Source: Haliea sp. (GTDB lineage: Bacteria > Pseudomonadota > Gammaproteobacteria > Pseudomonadales > Halieaceae). Taken from it: DNA of 56,792 bases. The notes under the pieces are model-generated. The model saw only the letters and a list, made by a program, of their open reading frames with translations. It did not search any database and was not told where the DNA came from. The stretch is from the NCBI GenBank assembly GCA_024642245.1, contig JAHEBM010000019.1, forward strand, positions 1-56,792. The letters run 5' to 3'. The translations under genes and the position numbers were made by a program. Below, in pieces: positions 7,974 through 17,591 of the stretch (its first letter is position 1; each line of letters starts with the position of its first letter).

Positions 7974-10900
7974 ATGACCGCAGATGCATCTCCCAGGCAC
8001 CATATTCACCGGCTGCACTGCCTGCCCGAGCGTGAGGTGCTCGACGAGCTGGTCGGGCAGGCGGCAATCCCGTCGGCACTTTGCGCCGCCATTTCAAGCA
8101 GGGCCGAAACCCTGGTGGCGGATCTGCGTCGGGAGGGCCGTCCTGGCCTGATGGAGGTATTTCTCGAAGAGTACGGGCTTTCCACCGATGAAGGCGTGGC
8201 CCTGATGTGCCTGGCAGAAGCGCTGCTGCGGGTACCCGATGCAGACACTATCGATGCCCTGATCGAGGACAAGATCGCGCCTTCATCCTGGGGCGAGCAC
8301 CTCGGCCAATCCAGCTCGCCACTGGTAAACGCCTCGACCTGGGCACTGATGCTGACAGGGCGCGTGCTTGATGATAATGACAGCCGCGGTGTCGCCGGTA
8401 TCCTGCGCAGCGCCGTGCGACGCCTGGGAGAACCGGTGATCCGGACGGCGGTCAAGCGCGCCATGAAGGAGCTGGGCTCGCAGTTCGTGCTGGGGCAAAC
8501 TATCGCCGATGCCGTGAAGCGCGCCGCCAAACAGGAAGCATGCGGTTTTACCTATTCCTACGACATGCTTGGCGAGGCAGCGCTCACCCAGCGCGATGCG
8601 GATCGCTTTTTTGAAAAATACCGACTGGGCATTACGGCTGTCGCCGCCGCTTGCCAATCGGAAGACCCGCGCCGCAATCCGGGCATCTCCATCAAGCTGT
8701 CGGCGCTGCACCCGCGTTTCGAGATAAGCCAGGCCAGGCGGGTGATGCACGAGCTGGTGCCTCGAGTCACGGAGCTGGCCTTGCTGTGTCGCGCCGCGGG
8801 TATGGGTTTTACGATAGATGCAGAGGAGGTGGACCGGCTGGAACTGTCCCTCGATATTATCGAGGCGGTGGCCGCCGACAGTCGACTCGTGGGCTGGGAC
8901 GGATTTGGCATGGTCGTGCAGGCCTACAGCAAGGGCGCGGGTGCGGTCATCGACTGGCTGCACTGGCTCACCGGGAAGTACGGTTTGCGCATGATGGTCC
9001 GCCTCGTCAAGGGCGCCTACTGGGACAGTGAGATCAAACACGCCCAGGCCGAGGGACTGGCCGGTTTCCCGGTATTCACTACCAAGGCCGCGACCGATGT
9101 GTCGTACATCTGCTGCGCGAAAAAGCTGTTGGGGATGAGTGACCGCGTTTACTCCCAGTTCGCCACGCATAACGCCCACAGTATGGCCGCGGTACTGGCG
9201 CTTGCTGGTGATGCCGGCGCCTTCGAGTTCCAGCGCCTGCACGGCATGGGTGGGGCCCTGCACGAGATGGTCATGGCCGCGGAAAAGACGGCTTGCAGGG
9301 TATACGCGCCGGTGGGTGTGCACCGCGACCTGCTCGCCTACCTCGTGCGCCGGCTGCTTGAAAACGGCGCCAATTCGTCTTTTGTAAACCAGATCGTGGA
9401 CGAGGAGGTGCCGCCGGCCACCATCGCGGCAGACCCGTTCCTGGCGATCGCCGACAGCGATAGCCTGGTCAACCCGGCGGTGACACTCCCGGGTAAGCTC
9501 TTTGCCCCGGCACGGGTCAACTCCCGGGGCTGGAACCTGCAGGAGGCCGCGGAGCTGGCTGCCCTGGACGCGGCACGTGCCCCTTTTGCGCGGCACTGCT
9601 GGCAGGTGGAGCCGGCCGGGGCCATTGGCGGGGCACAGGCGCCCCCGCAGGCTATTTTCAATCCGGCGCGGCCCACTGACAAGGTGGGAACCGTGGTTGA
9701 GGCCACCCCCGGGCAGCTTGAATCCGCCCTCGCCCTGGCGCGACCCTGGTCTGCGCTTCCGGCGAGGGAGCGCGCCGACGTGCTGCGGCGGGCGGCAGGC
9801 CTGTACGAGGCACATACCGGCGAACTCCTGGCGGTACTGTGTCGGGAAGCGGGCAAATCCCTGCCCGACGCTGTGGCCGAATTGCGCGAGGCGGTGGATT
9901 TCCTGCGCTATTATGCCGCCGAGGGAGCGCAGATGCCCGGTAACGGGGCCGGGCTGTTCACCTGTATCTCGCCCTGGAACTTTCCCCTGGCCATTTTCAC
10001 GGGCCAGGTTGCGGCTGCCCTGTCAGCCGGCAATGGGGTGCTGGCGAAACCGGCGGAGTCCACACCTGTCACCGCGATGATTGCCGTGCGCCTGCTGCAC
10101 GAGGCAGGGGTGCCCCCGGACGTGCTGCAGCTGTTGCCGGGCACGGGTCCCGCAGTGGGCGCTGTGCTGACCTCGGACCCGCGGGTCACCGGTGTCTGTT
10201 TCACCGGCTCGACGGCCACTGCCTTGCAGATCAATCGGGCGATGGCCGGGGCGTTGGATCCCGGGGCCCCGCTGATTGCGGAAACCGGGGGGCTTAACGC
10301 CATGGTGGTGGATTCCACTGCCCTGCCGGAACAGGCCGTGGGGGACATCCTCGCCTCCGCTTTCCAGTCGGCCGGGCAGCGCTGTTCCGCCCTGCGCATC
10401 CTGTATGTGCAGGAGGATATCGCCGATACCATTATCGGGATGCTCACAGGCGCCATGGAAACACTGCAGTTGGGCGACCCCTGGCAACTCGAAACTGATA
10501 TCGGCCCGGTGATCAGCCAGCAGGCGCGGCGCGGTATCGACCAGCACATCGCAACCGCGCGGCGCGAAGGCCGGGTTTTGAAGGAACTGGCGCGTCCGCC
10601 ACAAGGCTACTTTGTCGGCCCCACGCTGATCCGGGTGGAGGGCATTGCGGGGCTGGAGCGGGAGGTGTTCGGGCCCGTGCTGCATATTGCCACCTTCCGG
10701 GCCAGCGAGCTGGGCGCCGTCGCGGATGCCATCAACGCCAGTGGCTACGGGCTGACATTCGGGCTGCACACGCGTATCGACGACAGGGTGGAGAGCCTGA
10801 CCCACCGGGTCCGTGCCGGTAACATTTACGTCAACCGCAACCAGATCGGTGCAGTGGTCGGCTCCCAGCCTTTCGGTGGCGAGGGCCTGTCCGGCACCGG

Positions 10901-11486
10901 CCCAAAGGCCGGCGGGCCGCACTACCTGAAACGCTTTGCCCCCATCTCTCCTGTGGAAGCTGCACAGGAGGTGAGCGGCGCACCCTGCCTCAGCGCACAG
11001 GCGGTGCAGGCGGCGCTCGATGCACTGGCGTCCGCCGGCACCGGGCGGGGTCCCGGGGTGGCGCTCCAGACCTGGGATCTTCCCGGGCCCACCGGCGAAT
11101 CCAACCGCCTGTCCCTGTACCCGCGTGGCATCGTATTGTGCCTGGGTCCCTCCCTGGAGCTGGCCAGCCAGCAGGCGGACATCGCCCGGCAGCGGGGGTG
11201 TGCAGCGCTGCTTGTAGCCCCCCTGGCAAGCGGTGAAAGCAGCCTGGCCGGGTGTATCGAACCGGCCCTGCTGACCGGGCTTTCGGGTTTTGCGCTTGTC
11301 GCCTTCTGGGGGACAGCGCGGGACGCGCGAGCGCTGCGCGAGGCGCTGGCGGCACGGGAGGGGCCTATTGTTCCCCTGGTCACAAACCGTGCGCTGGCTG
11401 ATTACTGTATCCTGGAGCGGCATATCTGCATCGACACCACTGCCGCCGGGGGCAATGCCTCGCTGCTGGCGGGCGCCGTGGGATAG
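7974..11486 (+). CDS. putA: PutA, bifunctional proline dehydrogenase / P5C dehydrogenase
   Basis: 1170 residues from ATG 7974, chosen because GGAGAG at 7963-7968 precedes it. Proline dehydrogenase domain: RLVKGAYWDSEIK, ATHNAHSMAAV and FQRLHGMGGAL. Aldehyde dehydrogenase domain: ISPWNFPLAIF, CFTGSTATA, AETGGLNAM with the general-base Glu, and SAGQRCSALR with the catalytic Cys. A further C-terminal region of roughly 170 residues resembles the extra ALDH-like domain of long PutAs. It oxidises proline to glutamate via P5C with FAD and NAD. The ribbon-helix-helix DNA-binding domain found at the N-terminus of the E. coli protein is absent, so this PutA should not repress its own gene. Confidence 0.95.
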   Translation: MTADASPRHHIHRLHCLPEREVLDELVGQAAIPSALCAAISSRAETLVADLRREGRPGLMEVFLEEYGLSTDEGVALMCLAEALLRVPDADTIDALIEDKIAPSSWGEHLGQSSSPLVNASTWALMLTGRVLDDNDSRGVAGILRSAVRRLGEPVIRTAVKRAMKELGSQFVLGQTIADAVKRAAKQEACGFTYSYDMLGEAALTQRDADRFFEKYRLGITAVAAACQSEDPRRNPGISIKLSALHPRFEISQARRVMHELVPRVTELALLCRAAGMGFTIDAEEVDRLELSLDIIEAVAADSRLVGWDGFGMVVQAYSKGAGAVIDWLHWLTGKYGLRMMVRLVKGAYWDSEIKHAQAEGLAGFPVFTTKAATDVSYICCAKKLLGMSDRVYSQFATHNAHSMAAVLALAGDAGAFEFQRLHGMGGALHEMVMAAEKTACRVYAPVGVHRDLLAYLVRRLLENGANSSFVNQIVDEEVPPATIAADPFLAIADSDSLVNPAVTLPGKLFAPARVNSRGWNLQEAAELAALDAARAPFARHCWQVEPAGAIGGAQAPPQAIFNPARPTDKVGTVVEATPGQLESALALARPWSALPARERADVLRRAAGLYEAHTGELLAVLCREAGKSLPDAVAELREAVDFLRYYAAEGAQMPGNGAGLFTCISPWNFPLAIFTGQVAAALSAGNGVLAKPAESTPVTAMIAVRLLHEAGVPPDVLQLLPGTGPAVGAVLTSDPRVTGVCFTGSTATALQINRAMAGALDPGAPLIAETGGLNAMVVDSTALPEQAVGDILASAFQSAGQRCSALRILYVQEDIADTIIGMLTGAMETLQLGDPWQLETDIGPVISQQARRGIDQHIATARREGRVLKELARPPQGYFVGPTLIRVEGIAGLEREVFGPVLHIATFRASELGAVADAINASGYGLTFGLHTRIDDRVESLTHRVRAGNIYVNRNQIGAVVGSQPFGGEGLSGTGPKAGGPHYLKRFAPISPVEAAQEVSGAPCLSAQAVQAALDALASAGTGRGPGVALQTWDLPGPTGESNRLSLYPRGIVLCLGPSLELASQQADIARQRGCAALLVAPLASGESSLAGCIEPALLTGLSGFALVAFWGTARDARALREALAAREGPIVPLVTNRALADYCILERHICIDTTAAGGNASLLAGAVG

Positions 11487-11597
11487 CATCGTCGGTATGG
11501 GTGGAACGGGTCCTGGCTTAAATGACAGGGTGGGGTGCGGGCGGCGTCAGCCGGGTGGGTGGTGGTCCCCCGGTAAAAAAGGGGGCGCGAAACGGTA

Positions 11598-11795
11598 TCA
11601 GTGAATAATGCGATCCGGGTGAATTTCGGCTTCCTGCTCCCGGGTTTTATCGATAGCGGCCGCAGATTCCTGTTGTTTCAGGTAGGTGCGCAGGCGCCCG
11701 ACCACGCTGGTCATCACATCAATCGTCTGGCTGATTTGATCCAGAGCCATCAAGATAGTTTCCGTATCCGTGTGGTTCTTGCCACTGTTGCTCAT
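11598..11795 (-). CDS. Small protein downstream of nrdB, unknown function
   Basis: 65 residues with no family I recognise. AGAGG lies six bases before the ATG, supporting translation. The sequence is predicted helical and amphipathic in the middle (ALDQISQTIDVMTSVVGRL), then charged. It lies 62 bases after nrdB on the same strand and is likely co-transcribed with nrdAB. In E. coli this position holds the ferredoxin YfaE, which helps maintain the NrdB radical; this protein has no cysteine and cannot be a ferredoxin. A partner or regulator of the reductase is possible but only suggested by position. Confidence 0.65.
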   Translation of the reverse strand: MSNSGKNHTDTETILMALDQISQTIDVMTSVVGRLRTYLKQQESAAAIDKTREQEAEIHPDRIIH

Positions 11796-11857
11796 GTCAA
11801 ACCTCTGGGTTGCTGACGTGGGTTAGCGGCGGCCCAGGGGGCCGCCTCCGGTGGTGC

Positions 11858-13138
11858 TCAATCGCCCCAGTTCAGGGCGCCGCCTGTCTGGTATTCGATG
11901 ACCCGGGTTTCGAAGAAGTTCTTCTCCTTGCGCAGGTCCATGATTTCCGACATCCAGGGGAACGGGTTCTGCGCGCCAGGGTACTGCTCCGGCAGGCCCA
12001 GCTGGGACAGGCGCCGGTTGGCGATAAAGTGCAGGTACTCTTCCATCATCGCGGCGTTCATGCCCAGTACGCCTCTTGGCATGGTGTCGCGGGCGTATTC
12101 TATTTCCAGCTGGGTGCCTTCCAGGATCATCTGGACGACCTCCTGCTTGAAAGCCTCGGTCCACAGGTGCGGGTTTTCCAGCTTGATCTGGTTGATCACG
12201 TCAATACCGAAGTTCAGGTGCATGGACTCATCCCGCAGGATGTACTGGAACTGCTCTGCCACGCCGGTCATCTTGTTGCGGCGGCCCATGGACAGGATCT
12301 GGGTGAAGCCGCAATAGAAGAAAATGCCCTCGGTAACGGCATAGAAGCCGATCAGGTTGCGCAGCAGGGTCTGGTCGTCCTCCGTGGTTCCGGTTTTGAA
12401 GTTCGGGTCGCTCAGGGCGTGGGTGTGGCTGATGCTCCAGGCGGCCTTCTTGGCTACCGAGGGCACCTCGCGGTACATGTTGAATACCGCGCCCTCGTCC
12501 ATGCCCAGCGACTCGATGCAGTACTGGTAGGCGTGGGTGTGGATGGCCTCCTCGAAAGCCTGGCGCAGGATGTACTGGCGACATTCGGGGTTGGTAATCA
12601 GGCGGTAGATGGCCAGTACCAGGTTGTTTGCCACCAGCGAGTCCGCGGTGGAGAAGTAACCCAGGTTGCGCATGACGATGCGGCGCTCGTCCTCGGTCAG
12701 GCCGTCCTTGCTGCGCCAGGTCGCCACGTCGGCGGTCATGTTGATTTCCTGGGGCATCCAGTGGTTGGCGCAGCCGTCGATATACTTCTGCCAGGCCCAG
12801 TCATACTTGAAGGGCACCAACTGGTTGAGGTCCGCGCGACAGTTGATCATGGCCTTCTCGTCGACAGACACGCGGGCGGCGCCCATTTCGAGCTCCTCCA
12901 GCCCGGGAGCCACATCGAGTGACTCGACTGTTTCCACGGCTTTCGCGACGTTCTCGGCAAGACTGGCCGGTGGGGTTTTACTGGCCCCGGCAGCCGGCAC
13001 CGCAGGCACCGGGTCGGGCGCCGCCGCGGGTTCCGGGGCAATGACGGGTGCTTCGACCGCGCGCTGCTGCCGGCTGGCCGCCGCTCCCGCGGGGGCCTGT
13101 GCCGATTCCTGTTTGTGGTAGTCGTCCCAATTCAACAT
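11858..13138 (-). CDS. nrdB: NrdB, class Ia ribonucleotide reductase beta subunit
   Basis: 426 residues. The radical-forming core is intact: [12 protein letters not shown] holds iron ligands Glu197 and His200 and the predicted radical Tyr204, matching the spacing of Glu115/His118/Tyr122 in E. coli. Further ligands lie in the GIFFYCGF and [11 protein letters not shown] segments. Partner of NrdA in reducing ribonucleotides to deoxyribonucleotides. Unusual is an N-terminal extension of about 80 residues rich in Pro and Ala before the conserved fold. It lies 59 bases downstream of nrdA. Confidence 0.95.
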   Translation of the reverse strand: MLNWDDYHKQESAQAPAGAAASRQQRAVEAPVIAPEPAAAPDPVPAVPAAGASKTPPASLAENVAKAVETVESLDVAPGLEELEMGAARVSVDEKAMINCRADLNQLVPFKYDWAWQKYIDGCANHWMPQEINMTADVATWRSKDGLTEDERRIVMRNLGYFSTADSLVANNLVLAIYRLITNPECRQYILRQAFEEAIHTHAYQYCIESLGMDEGAVFNMYREVPSVAKKAAWSISHTHALSDPNFKTGTTEDDQTLLRNLIGFYAVTEGIFFYCGFTQILSMGRRNKMTGVAEQFQYILRDESMHLNFGIDVINQIKLENPHLWTEAFKQEVVQMILEGTQLEIEYARDTMPRGVLGMNAAMMEEYLHFIANRRLSQLGLPEQYPGAQNPFPWMSEIMDLRKEKNFFETRVIEYQTGGALNWGD

Positions 13139-13197
13139 CTTCTGCTATCCCCTGGCTGTTATCTGGTCATTATCGATTTATGCGTACCGGGGCCTGC

Positions 13198-16071
13198 CTA
13201 CTGGCAGGCCTCGCAGTCCGGGTCATCCAGCGAGCAGGCCGCCGGTACCGGTGCCGGCACGGGAGCGGCTTCCTTGGATACCGCGTTCAGCTTGCCCGAT
13301 TCAATGGTCGACTTCTCGGTACCGGTGGCTGCCAGTGAACGCAGGTAGTACGTGGTCTTAAGCCCGCTGTACCAGGCCATACGGTAAGTAATGTCCAGCT
13401 TCTTGCCGTTGGCGTTGTTAATGTACAGGTTCAGTGACTGGGCCTGGTCGATCCATTTCTGCCTGCGGCTGGCGGCATCCACCAGCCAGCGCGGCTCCAC
13501 TTCAAAGGCCGTGGCGTAGATGGCCTTGAGATCCCCCGGGATGCGATCGATGGCGTGTACGCTGCCATCGTAGTACTTGAGGTCGTTGACCATGACCTTG
13601 TCCCACAGGTTGCGGGCTTTCAGGTCGTTGACCAGGTAGGGGTTAACCACGGTGAACTCGCCGGACAGGTTCGATTTTACGTACAGGTTCTGGTAGGTCG
13701 GCTCGATGGACTGGGACACGCCGGTGATATTGGCAATGGTCGCAGTCGGTGCAATCGCCATCACATTCGAGTTGCGCATGCCGCGGGTCTTCACTGTCTC
13801 GCGCAGGGTGGGCCAGTCCAGTGACTGGCTGCGGTCGACCTGGATATAGTCGGCCCCGCGATGTTCGATCAGGCGGTCCAGTGAATCGATGGGGAATACG
13901 CCCTGGCTCCAGAGGGAGCCGGGATAACTCGAGTAGGCGCCACGCTCTTCGGCCAGTTCGCTGGAAGCCTCGATGGCGTAGTAGCTGATGGCCTCCATGG
14001 AGCGGTCGGCAAAGGTGACGGCGGCGTCCGAACCGTAGGCAATATGCTGCTTGTACAGTGCGTCCTGGAAGCCCATCAGGCCCAGGCCTACCGGGCGGTG
14101 CAGCATATTGGAGTTTTTCGCCTGGTCCACCGAGTAGTAGTTGATGTCGATAACATTGTCGAGCATGCGCACGGCAGTGCGCACCGTACGGCGCAACTTG
14201 TCCAGGTTGAGGCCGTTTTCGTCGATGTGCTGGGGCAGGTTGACAGAACCCAGGTTACAGACGGCGATCTCGTCCTTGTTGGTGTTGAGGGTGATCTCGG
14301 TGCACAGGTTGGAAGAGTGCACCACGCCCACGTGTTGCTGCGGGGAGCGCAGGTTGCACGGATCCTTGAAGGTCATCCACGGGTGGCCTGTCTCGAACAG
14401 CATTCCCAGCATCTTGCGCCACAGGTTTTCGGCCTTGACGGTCTTGAACAGCTTGAGCTCGCCGCTGCGGGTCATCGCCTCGTACTGCTCGTAACGCTCC
14501 TCGAAGGGCTTGCCATAGAGGTCGTGCAGGTCTGGCACATCGTTCGGGGAGAACAGGGTCCACTCGCCGCCGTCGAATACCCGCTTCATGAACAGATCGG
14601 GAATCCAGTTGGCGGTATTCATGTCGTGGGTGCGTCGGCGGTCGTCGCCGGTGTTCTTGCGCAGTTCCACGAACTCCTCGATATCCAGGTGCCAGGTTTC
14701 CAGGTAGGAGCAGACCGCTCCCTTGCGCTTGCCACCCTGGTTGACGGCCACCGCGGTGTCGTTGACCACTTTCAGGAACGGTACCACGCCCTGTGATTTA
14801 CCGTTGGTGCCCTTGATATAGGCTCCCAGTGCCCGTACGGGAGTCCAGTCATTGCCCAGCCCCCCGGCGAACTTGGACAGCATGGCGTTATCCTGGATAG
14901 CGCCGTAGATGCCATGCAGGTCGTCCGGCACCGTGGTGAGGTAGCAGGAGGACAGCTGTGGCCGCAAGGTGCCGGCGTTGAACAGGGTGGGAGTGGAACT
15001 CATGTAGTCGAAGGAGGACAGCAACTCGTAGAACTCGATGGCGCGGGCATTCCTGTCGTCTTCCTCGGTGGCAAGGCCCATGGCCACGCGCATGAAGAAT
15101 ATCTGGGGCAGCTCGATACGCACATCGTTGCTGTGGATAAAATAGCGGTCGTACAGGGTTTGCAGGCCCAGGTAGGTGAACTGCAGGTCGCGCTCGGGCA
15201 GCAGGGCCTGGCCCAGGCGCTCCAGGTCGAAGTCCTTGAGGTTTGGCGCCAGCAACTCCAGCGCCACGCCCTTCTCCACGTAGGCCGGCAGGGCCCGGGC
15301 ATACAGGGTGGCCATATCGGACTGGGTGGCGCTGGTGGCCACGCCGAGGAAGGCCAGGGCTTCCGCCCGCAGGTTGTCGCACAGCAGCCGGGCGGCCACG
15401 TAACTGTAGTTGGGCTCCTGTTCGATCATGGTACGGGCGGTGATCACCAGCGAGGTGCTCAGCTCCGCTGCGGTCACGCCGTCGTACAGGTTTCTCAGGG
15501 CCTCGTCGAGGATGCGGGTCTCGCTGACGTCGGCCAGGTCGTAACAGGCCTCGCTGACGATAGTGTGGATGCGATCCAGGTCGAGCGGCGCACTGCTGCC
15601 GTCGAGCTGGATAACGCTGATATTACCTGCCGCCGCCTGGGTGGCAGGTGACAGGGCCTGCTTGGCCGCGCGCTTGCGGGCCTGCTCCTCGCGGTAGATA
15701 ACGTAGTCACGGGCGATCTTGTGCTCCCCGGCGCGCATCAGCGACAGCTCTACCTGGTCCTGGACGTCCTCGATGTGGATGGTGCCACCGGAGGGCATAC
15801 GCCGCTGGAAGGTTGACATGACCTGTTCGGTGAGCCGGGCGACGGTTTCGTGGATGCGACTGGAGGCAGCGGCGTTGCCACCCTCGACTGCCAGGAACGC
15901 CTTGGTGATGGCTACCGCAATCTTGCTGGCCTCGAAAGGTACGACGGTACCGTTGCGCTTGATGACGCGCATCTGCCCGGGGGCGGTTGCCGTGATACCG
16001 GCGTTGGCGGCGGCTTTTTCTCGGGCTGGGGTGGCGGTGGTTCCGCCCGTTGTACTGGTCTCTGTGTGCAT
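13198..16071 (-). CDS. nrdA: NrdA, class Ia ribonucleotide reductase alpha subunit
   Basis: 957 residues. Residues about 34-135 form an ATP-cone (MRVIKRNGTVVPFEASKIA), and a second, more diverged cone follows at about 150-240, an arrangement like that of Pseudomonas NrdA. The catalytic barrel has SSCYLTT, NLCTEITLNT and CNLGSVNL with active-site cysteines, and APTATIANI near the C-terminus. The tail after a Pro/Ala linker ends C953-E-A-C956-Q, the redox pair that shuttles electrons from thioredoxin or glutaredoxin. The upstream region carries DnaA and NrdR-type sites, and nrdR itself lies at 37670. Confidence 0.95.
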   Translation of the reverse strand: MHTETSTTGGTTATPAREKAAANAGITATAPGQMRVIKRNGTVVPFEASKIAVAITKAFLAVEGGNAAASSRIHETVARLTEQVMSTFQRRMPSGGTIHIEDVQDQVELSLMRAGEHKIARDYVIYREEQARKRAAKQALSPATQAAAGNISVIQLDGSSAPLDLDRIHTIVSEACYDLADVSETRILDEALRNLYDGVTAAELSTSLVITARTMIEQEPNYSYVAARLLCDNLRAEALAFLGVATSATQSDMATLYARALPAYVEKGVALELLAPNLKDFDLERLGQALLPERDLQFTYLGLQTLYDRYFIHSNDVRIELPQIFFMRVAMGLATEEDDRNARAIEFYELLSSFDYMSSTPTLFNAGTLRPQLSSCYLTTVPDDLHGIYGAIQDNAMLSKFAGGLGNDWTPVRALGAYIKGTNGKSQGVVPFLKVVNDTAVAVNQGGKRKGAVCSYLETWHLDIEEFVELRKNTGDDRRRTHDMNTANWIPDLFMKRVFDGGEWTLFSPNDVPDLHDLYGKPFEERYEQYEAMTRSGELKLFKTVKAENLWRKMLGMLFETGHPWMTFKDPCNLRSPQQHVGVVHSSNLCTEITLNTNKDEIAVCNLGSVNLPQHIDENGLNLDKLRRTVRTAVRMLDNVIDINYYSVDQAKNSNMLHRPVGLGLMGFQDALYKQHIAYGSDAAVTFADRSMEAISYYAIEASSELAEERGAYSSYPGSLWSQGVFPIDSLDRLIEHRGADYIQVDRSQSLDWPTLRETVKTRGMRNSNVMAIAPTATIANITGVSQSIEPTYQNLYVKSNLSGEFTVVNPYLVNDLKARNLWDKVMVNDLKYYDGSVHAIDRIPGDLKAIYATAFEVEPRWLVDAASRRQKWIDQAQSLNLYINNANGKKLDITYRMAWYSGLKTTYYLRSLAATGTEKSTIESGKLNAVSKEAAPVPAPVPAACSLDDPDCEACQ

Positions 16072-16292
16072 GTCTGCTCCGCTGTCCTGGCGTAAAGCCT
16101 TATTGTTGTAGGGTTACCACTGGTTTACATCGTCTTTGTCGTTGCCCACACCCCGGCCTGCGGCACCGGCCCCCCGGATACCTGTTCGCGGCGGCCTGCG
16201 ACTGGGCACCGGCGCGCTGAGAGTGGTTTTGCGGACCTTTTTTACCCCGGGCGCGATCCGGCCTCGTTATTTGGCTGCTTTTTGGCCGCAAT

Positions 16293-16308
16293 ACCCAATA
16301 TATAGGGG
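16293..16308 (-). promoter_or_regulatory. NrdR-like box 1 upstream of nrdA
   Basis: ACCCAATATATAGGGG, a near-palindrome resembling the NrdR box consensus (ACACwATATATwGTGT type; the E. coli nrdA site has CCCCTATATATAGTGT). A second box lies 14 bases away. NrdR is encoded in this window. Confidence 0.6.
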
Positions 16309-16315
16309 TGGATAA
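16307..16315 (-). promoter_or_regulatory. DnaA box (8 of 9), nrdA upstream region
   Basis: On the minus strand this reads TTATCCACC, one mismatch from the DnaA consensus TTATNCACA. It abuts the NrdR-like box. Confidence 0.55.
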
Positions 16316-16322
16316 CTGATTT

Positions 16323-16338
16323 GCATACAAGATAATGC
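16323..16338 (-). promoter_or_regulatory. NrdR-like box 2 upstream of nrdA
   Basis: GCATACAAGATAATGC, with GCAT/ATGC inverted arms; its minus strand contains TATCTTG, shared with an E. coli nrdA NrdR site. Centre-to-centre distance to box 1 is 30 bases, close to the usual three helical turns. Confidence 0.5.
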
Positions 16339-16357
16339 GCCGCTGGGCACAATGCAA
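16329..16357 (-). promoter_or_regulatory. Candidate nrdA promoter
   Basis: Minus strand TTGCAT (16352-16357) and TATCTT (16329-16334) are 17 bases apart and overlap NrdR-like box 2, so repressor binding would block the -10. Confidence 0.45.
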
Positions 16358-16379
16358 GAGCACGATACTGGGTTTATTC

Positions 16380-16388
16380 TGTGGATAA
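16380..16388 (-). promoter_or_regulatory. Perfect DnaA box upstream of nrdA
   Basis: Minus strand TTATCCACA, a full match to the DnaA consensus. A weaker third candidate (7 of 9) lies at 16391-16399. DnaA control of nrdAB is established in E. coli. Confidence 0.7.
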
Positions 16389-16646
16389 GGTGTGGACATA
16401 TGGCGGGGTCTGCACCCACTAACCGCGCAGCCCGCTTGGGACTTACCCCTGGCGTTCCCTGCAGGGTCGATGGGGCAGGCATCGGGCCTGGTATGATTTA
16501 TTTTTTATTAAAAAAGACGTGTATATCGCGAATTGGTATTAACGGACGCTCGCCCGGTGTGTGCCCAAAAACGGTGCATGGGGAGGCCTGAATTGCCCCC
16601 TGGAATGCCGGCTATGACGCGTCAATTCGCGCGGCGGGAGGGGGTG

Positions 16647-17561
16647 TCAGGCGTTGGCCAGCAGCAGCGTTTCCATCAGCGCCTTCTGGGCGTGCAGGCG
16701 GTTTTCCGCCTCGTCCCAGATCACGGTGCCGGGGGCGTCCATGAGCTCGGCGCTGATCTCCTCGCCACGGTGGGCCGGCAGGCAGTGCATATAGAGGGCA
16801 TCGCCGGCGGCGCGGCTCATCAGTTCGGCATTCACCTGGTAGCGGGCAAACAGTTTTGCCCGTTTCAGCTGTTCTTTCTCCTGGCCCATGGAGGCCCATA
16901 CGTCGGTGACCACCAGGTCGGCGCCCTCCGCGGCAAGCAGCGGGTCGTGTTCAATCCGGACCCGCCCGGCGTTGGCGGCGACAAGACGGGCGTCGGGCTC
17001 AAACCCCGCCGGGCACGCGATGCGCAATTCGAAATCGAACTGCCTGGCGGCATTGATATAGGACTGGCACATATTGTTGCCGTCCCCCACCCAGCAAACG
17101 CTTTTCCCGGCGATGCTGCCGCGGTGCTCCACCCAGGTCTGGATGTCTGCCAGTAACTGGCAGGGGTGGTAGTCGTCGGTGAGGCCGTTGATAACGGGCA
17201 CACTGGAGCAGGCCGCAAAGCGCTGCACAATGTCGTGACCGAAGGTGCGAATCATTACGATGTCGACCATGGACGAGATGACGCGGGCGCTGTCCTCTAT
17301 CGGTTCCCCGCGGCCCAGTTGGGTGTCCTGGGGGGACAGGAACATGGCGTGGCCGCCCAGCTGGGCCATGCCTGCCTCGAACGACACGCGGGTGCGGGTG
17401 GACGACTTGGCAAAGATCATCGCCAGGACCTTCCCCGGGAAGGCGCGCTGGTCTTTACCGTCACGGTGCGCCCGCTTCAGTTCGATGGCGCGCTTGATCA
17501 GCTGATCAAGCTCGGCGGGGCTGAAATCCAGCAATGTCAGGAAATGTCTTGTATCAGACAT
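16647..17561 (-). CDS. argF: Ornithine carbamoyltransferase
   Basis: 304 residues with the carbamoyl phosphate site SSTRTR (53-58), HPCQLLAD and the ornithine loop [10 protein letters not shown]. It converts ornithine and carbamoyl phosphate to citrulline in arginine synthesis, in the cytoplasm as a trimer. It follows argD by 30 bases on the same strand, forming an arginine pair. Length is normal for the family. Confidence 0.96.
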   Translation of the reverse strand: MSDTRHFLTLLDFSPAELDQLIKRAIELKRAHRDGKDQRAFPGKVLAMIFAKSSTRTRVSFEAGMAQLGGHAMFLSPQDTQLGRGEPIEDSARVISSMVDIVMIRTFGHDIVQRFAACSSVPVINGLTDDYHPCQLLADIQTWVEHRGSIAGKSVCWVGDGNNMCQSYINAARQFDFELRIACPAGFEPDARLVAANAGRVRIEHDPLLAAEGADLVVTDVWASMGQEKEQLKRAKLFARYQVNAELMSRAAGDALYMHCLPAHRGEEISAELMDAPGTVIWDEAENRLHAQKALMETLLLANA

Positions 17562-17591
17562 GGTCAGGTCCGTTTGGTCGGGGCTTCGGGC

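Larger units (their letters stand above)
16072..16646. other. Intergenic region upstream of nrdA and downstream of argF
   Basis: 575 bases with no convincing gene. It holds the candidate nrdA promoter, the NrdR and DnaA boxes listed separately, and a leader of about 250 bases for nrdA that is GC-rich. I found no cobalamin-riboswitch core in the leader. The stretch near 16500-16520 is AT-rich and may mark the end of the argF transcript. Confidence 0.6.

Noticed and set aside
11567..11585. CCCCC/GGGGG hairpin between putA and the small nrd-linked gene
   Set aside because: Short stem with a 9-base loop and no T-run; too weak to call a terminator.
16072..16290. Cobalamin riboswitch in the nrdA leader
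   Set aside because: GC-rich leader lacks the B12-box core; not supported.
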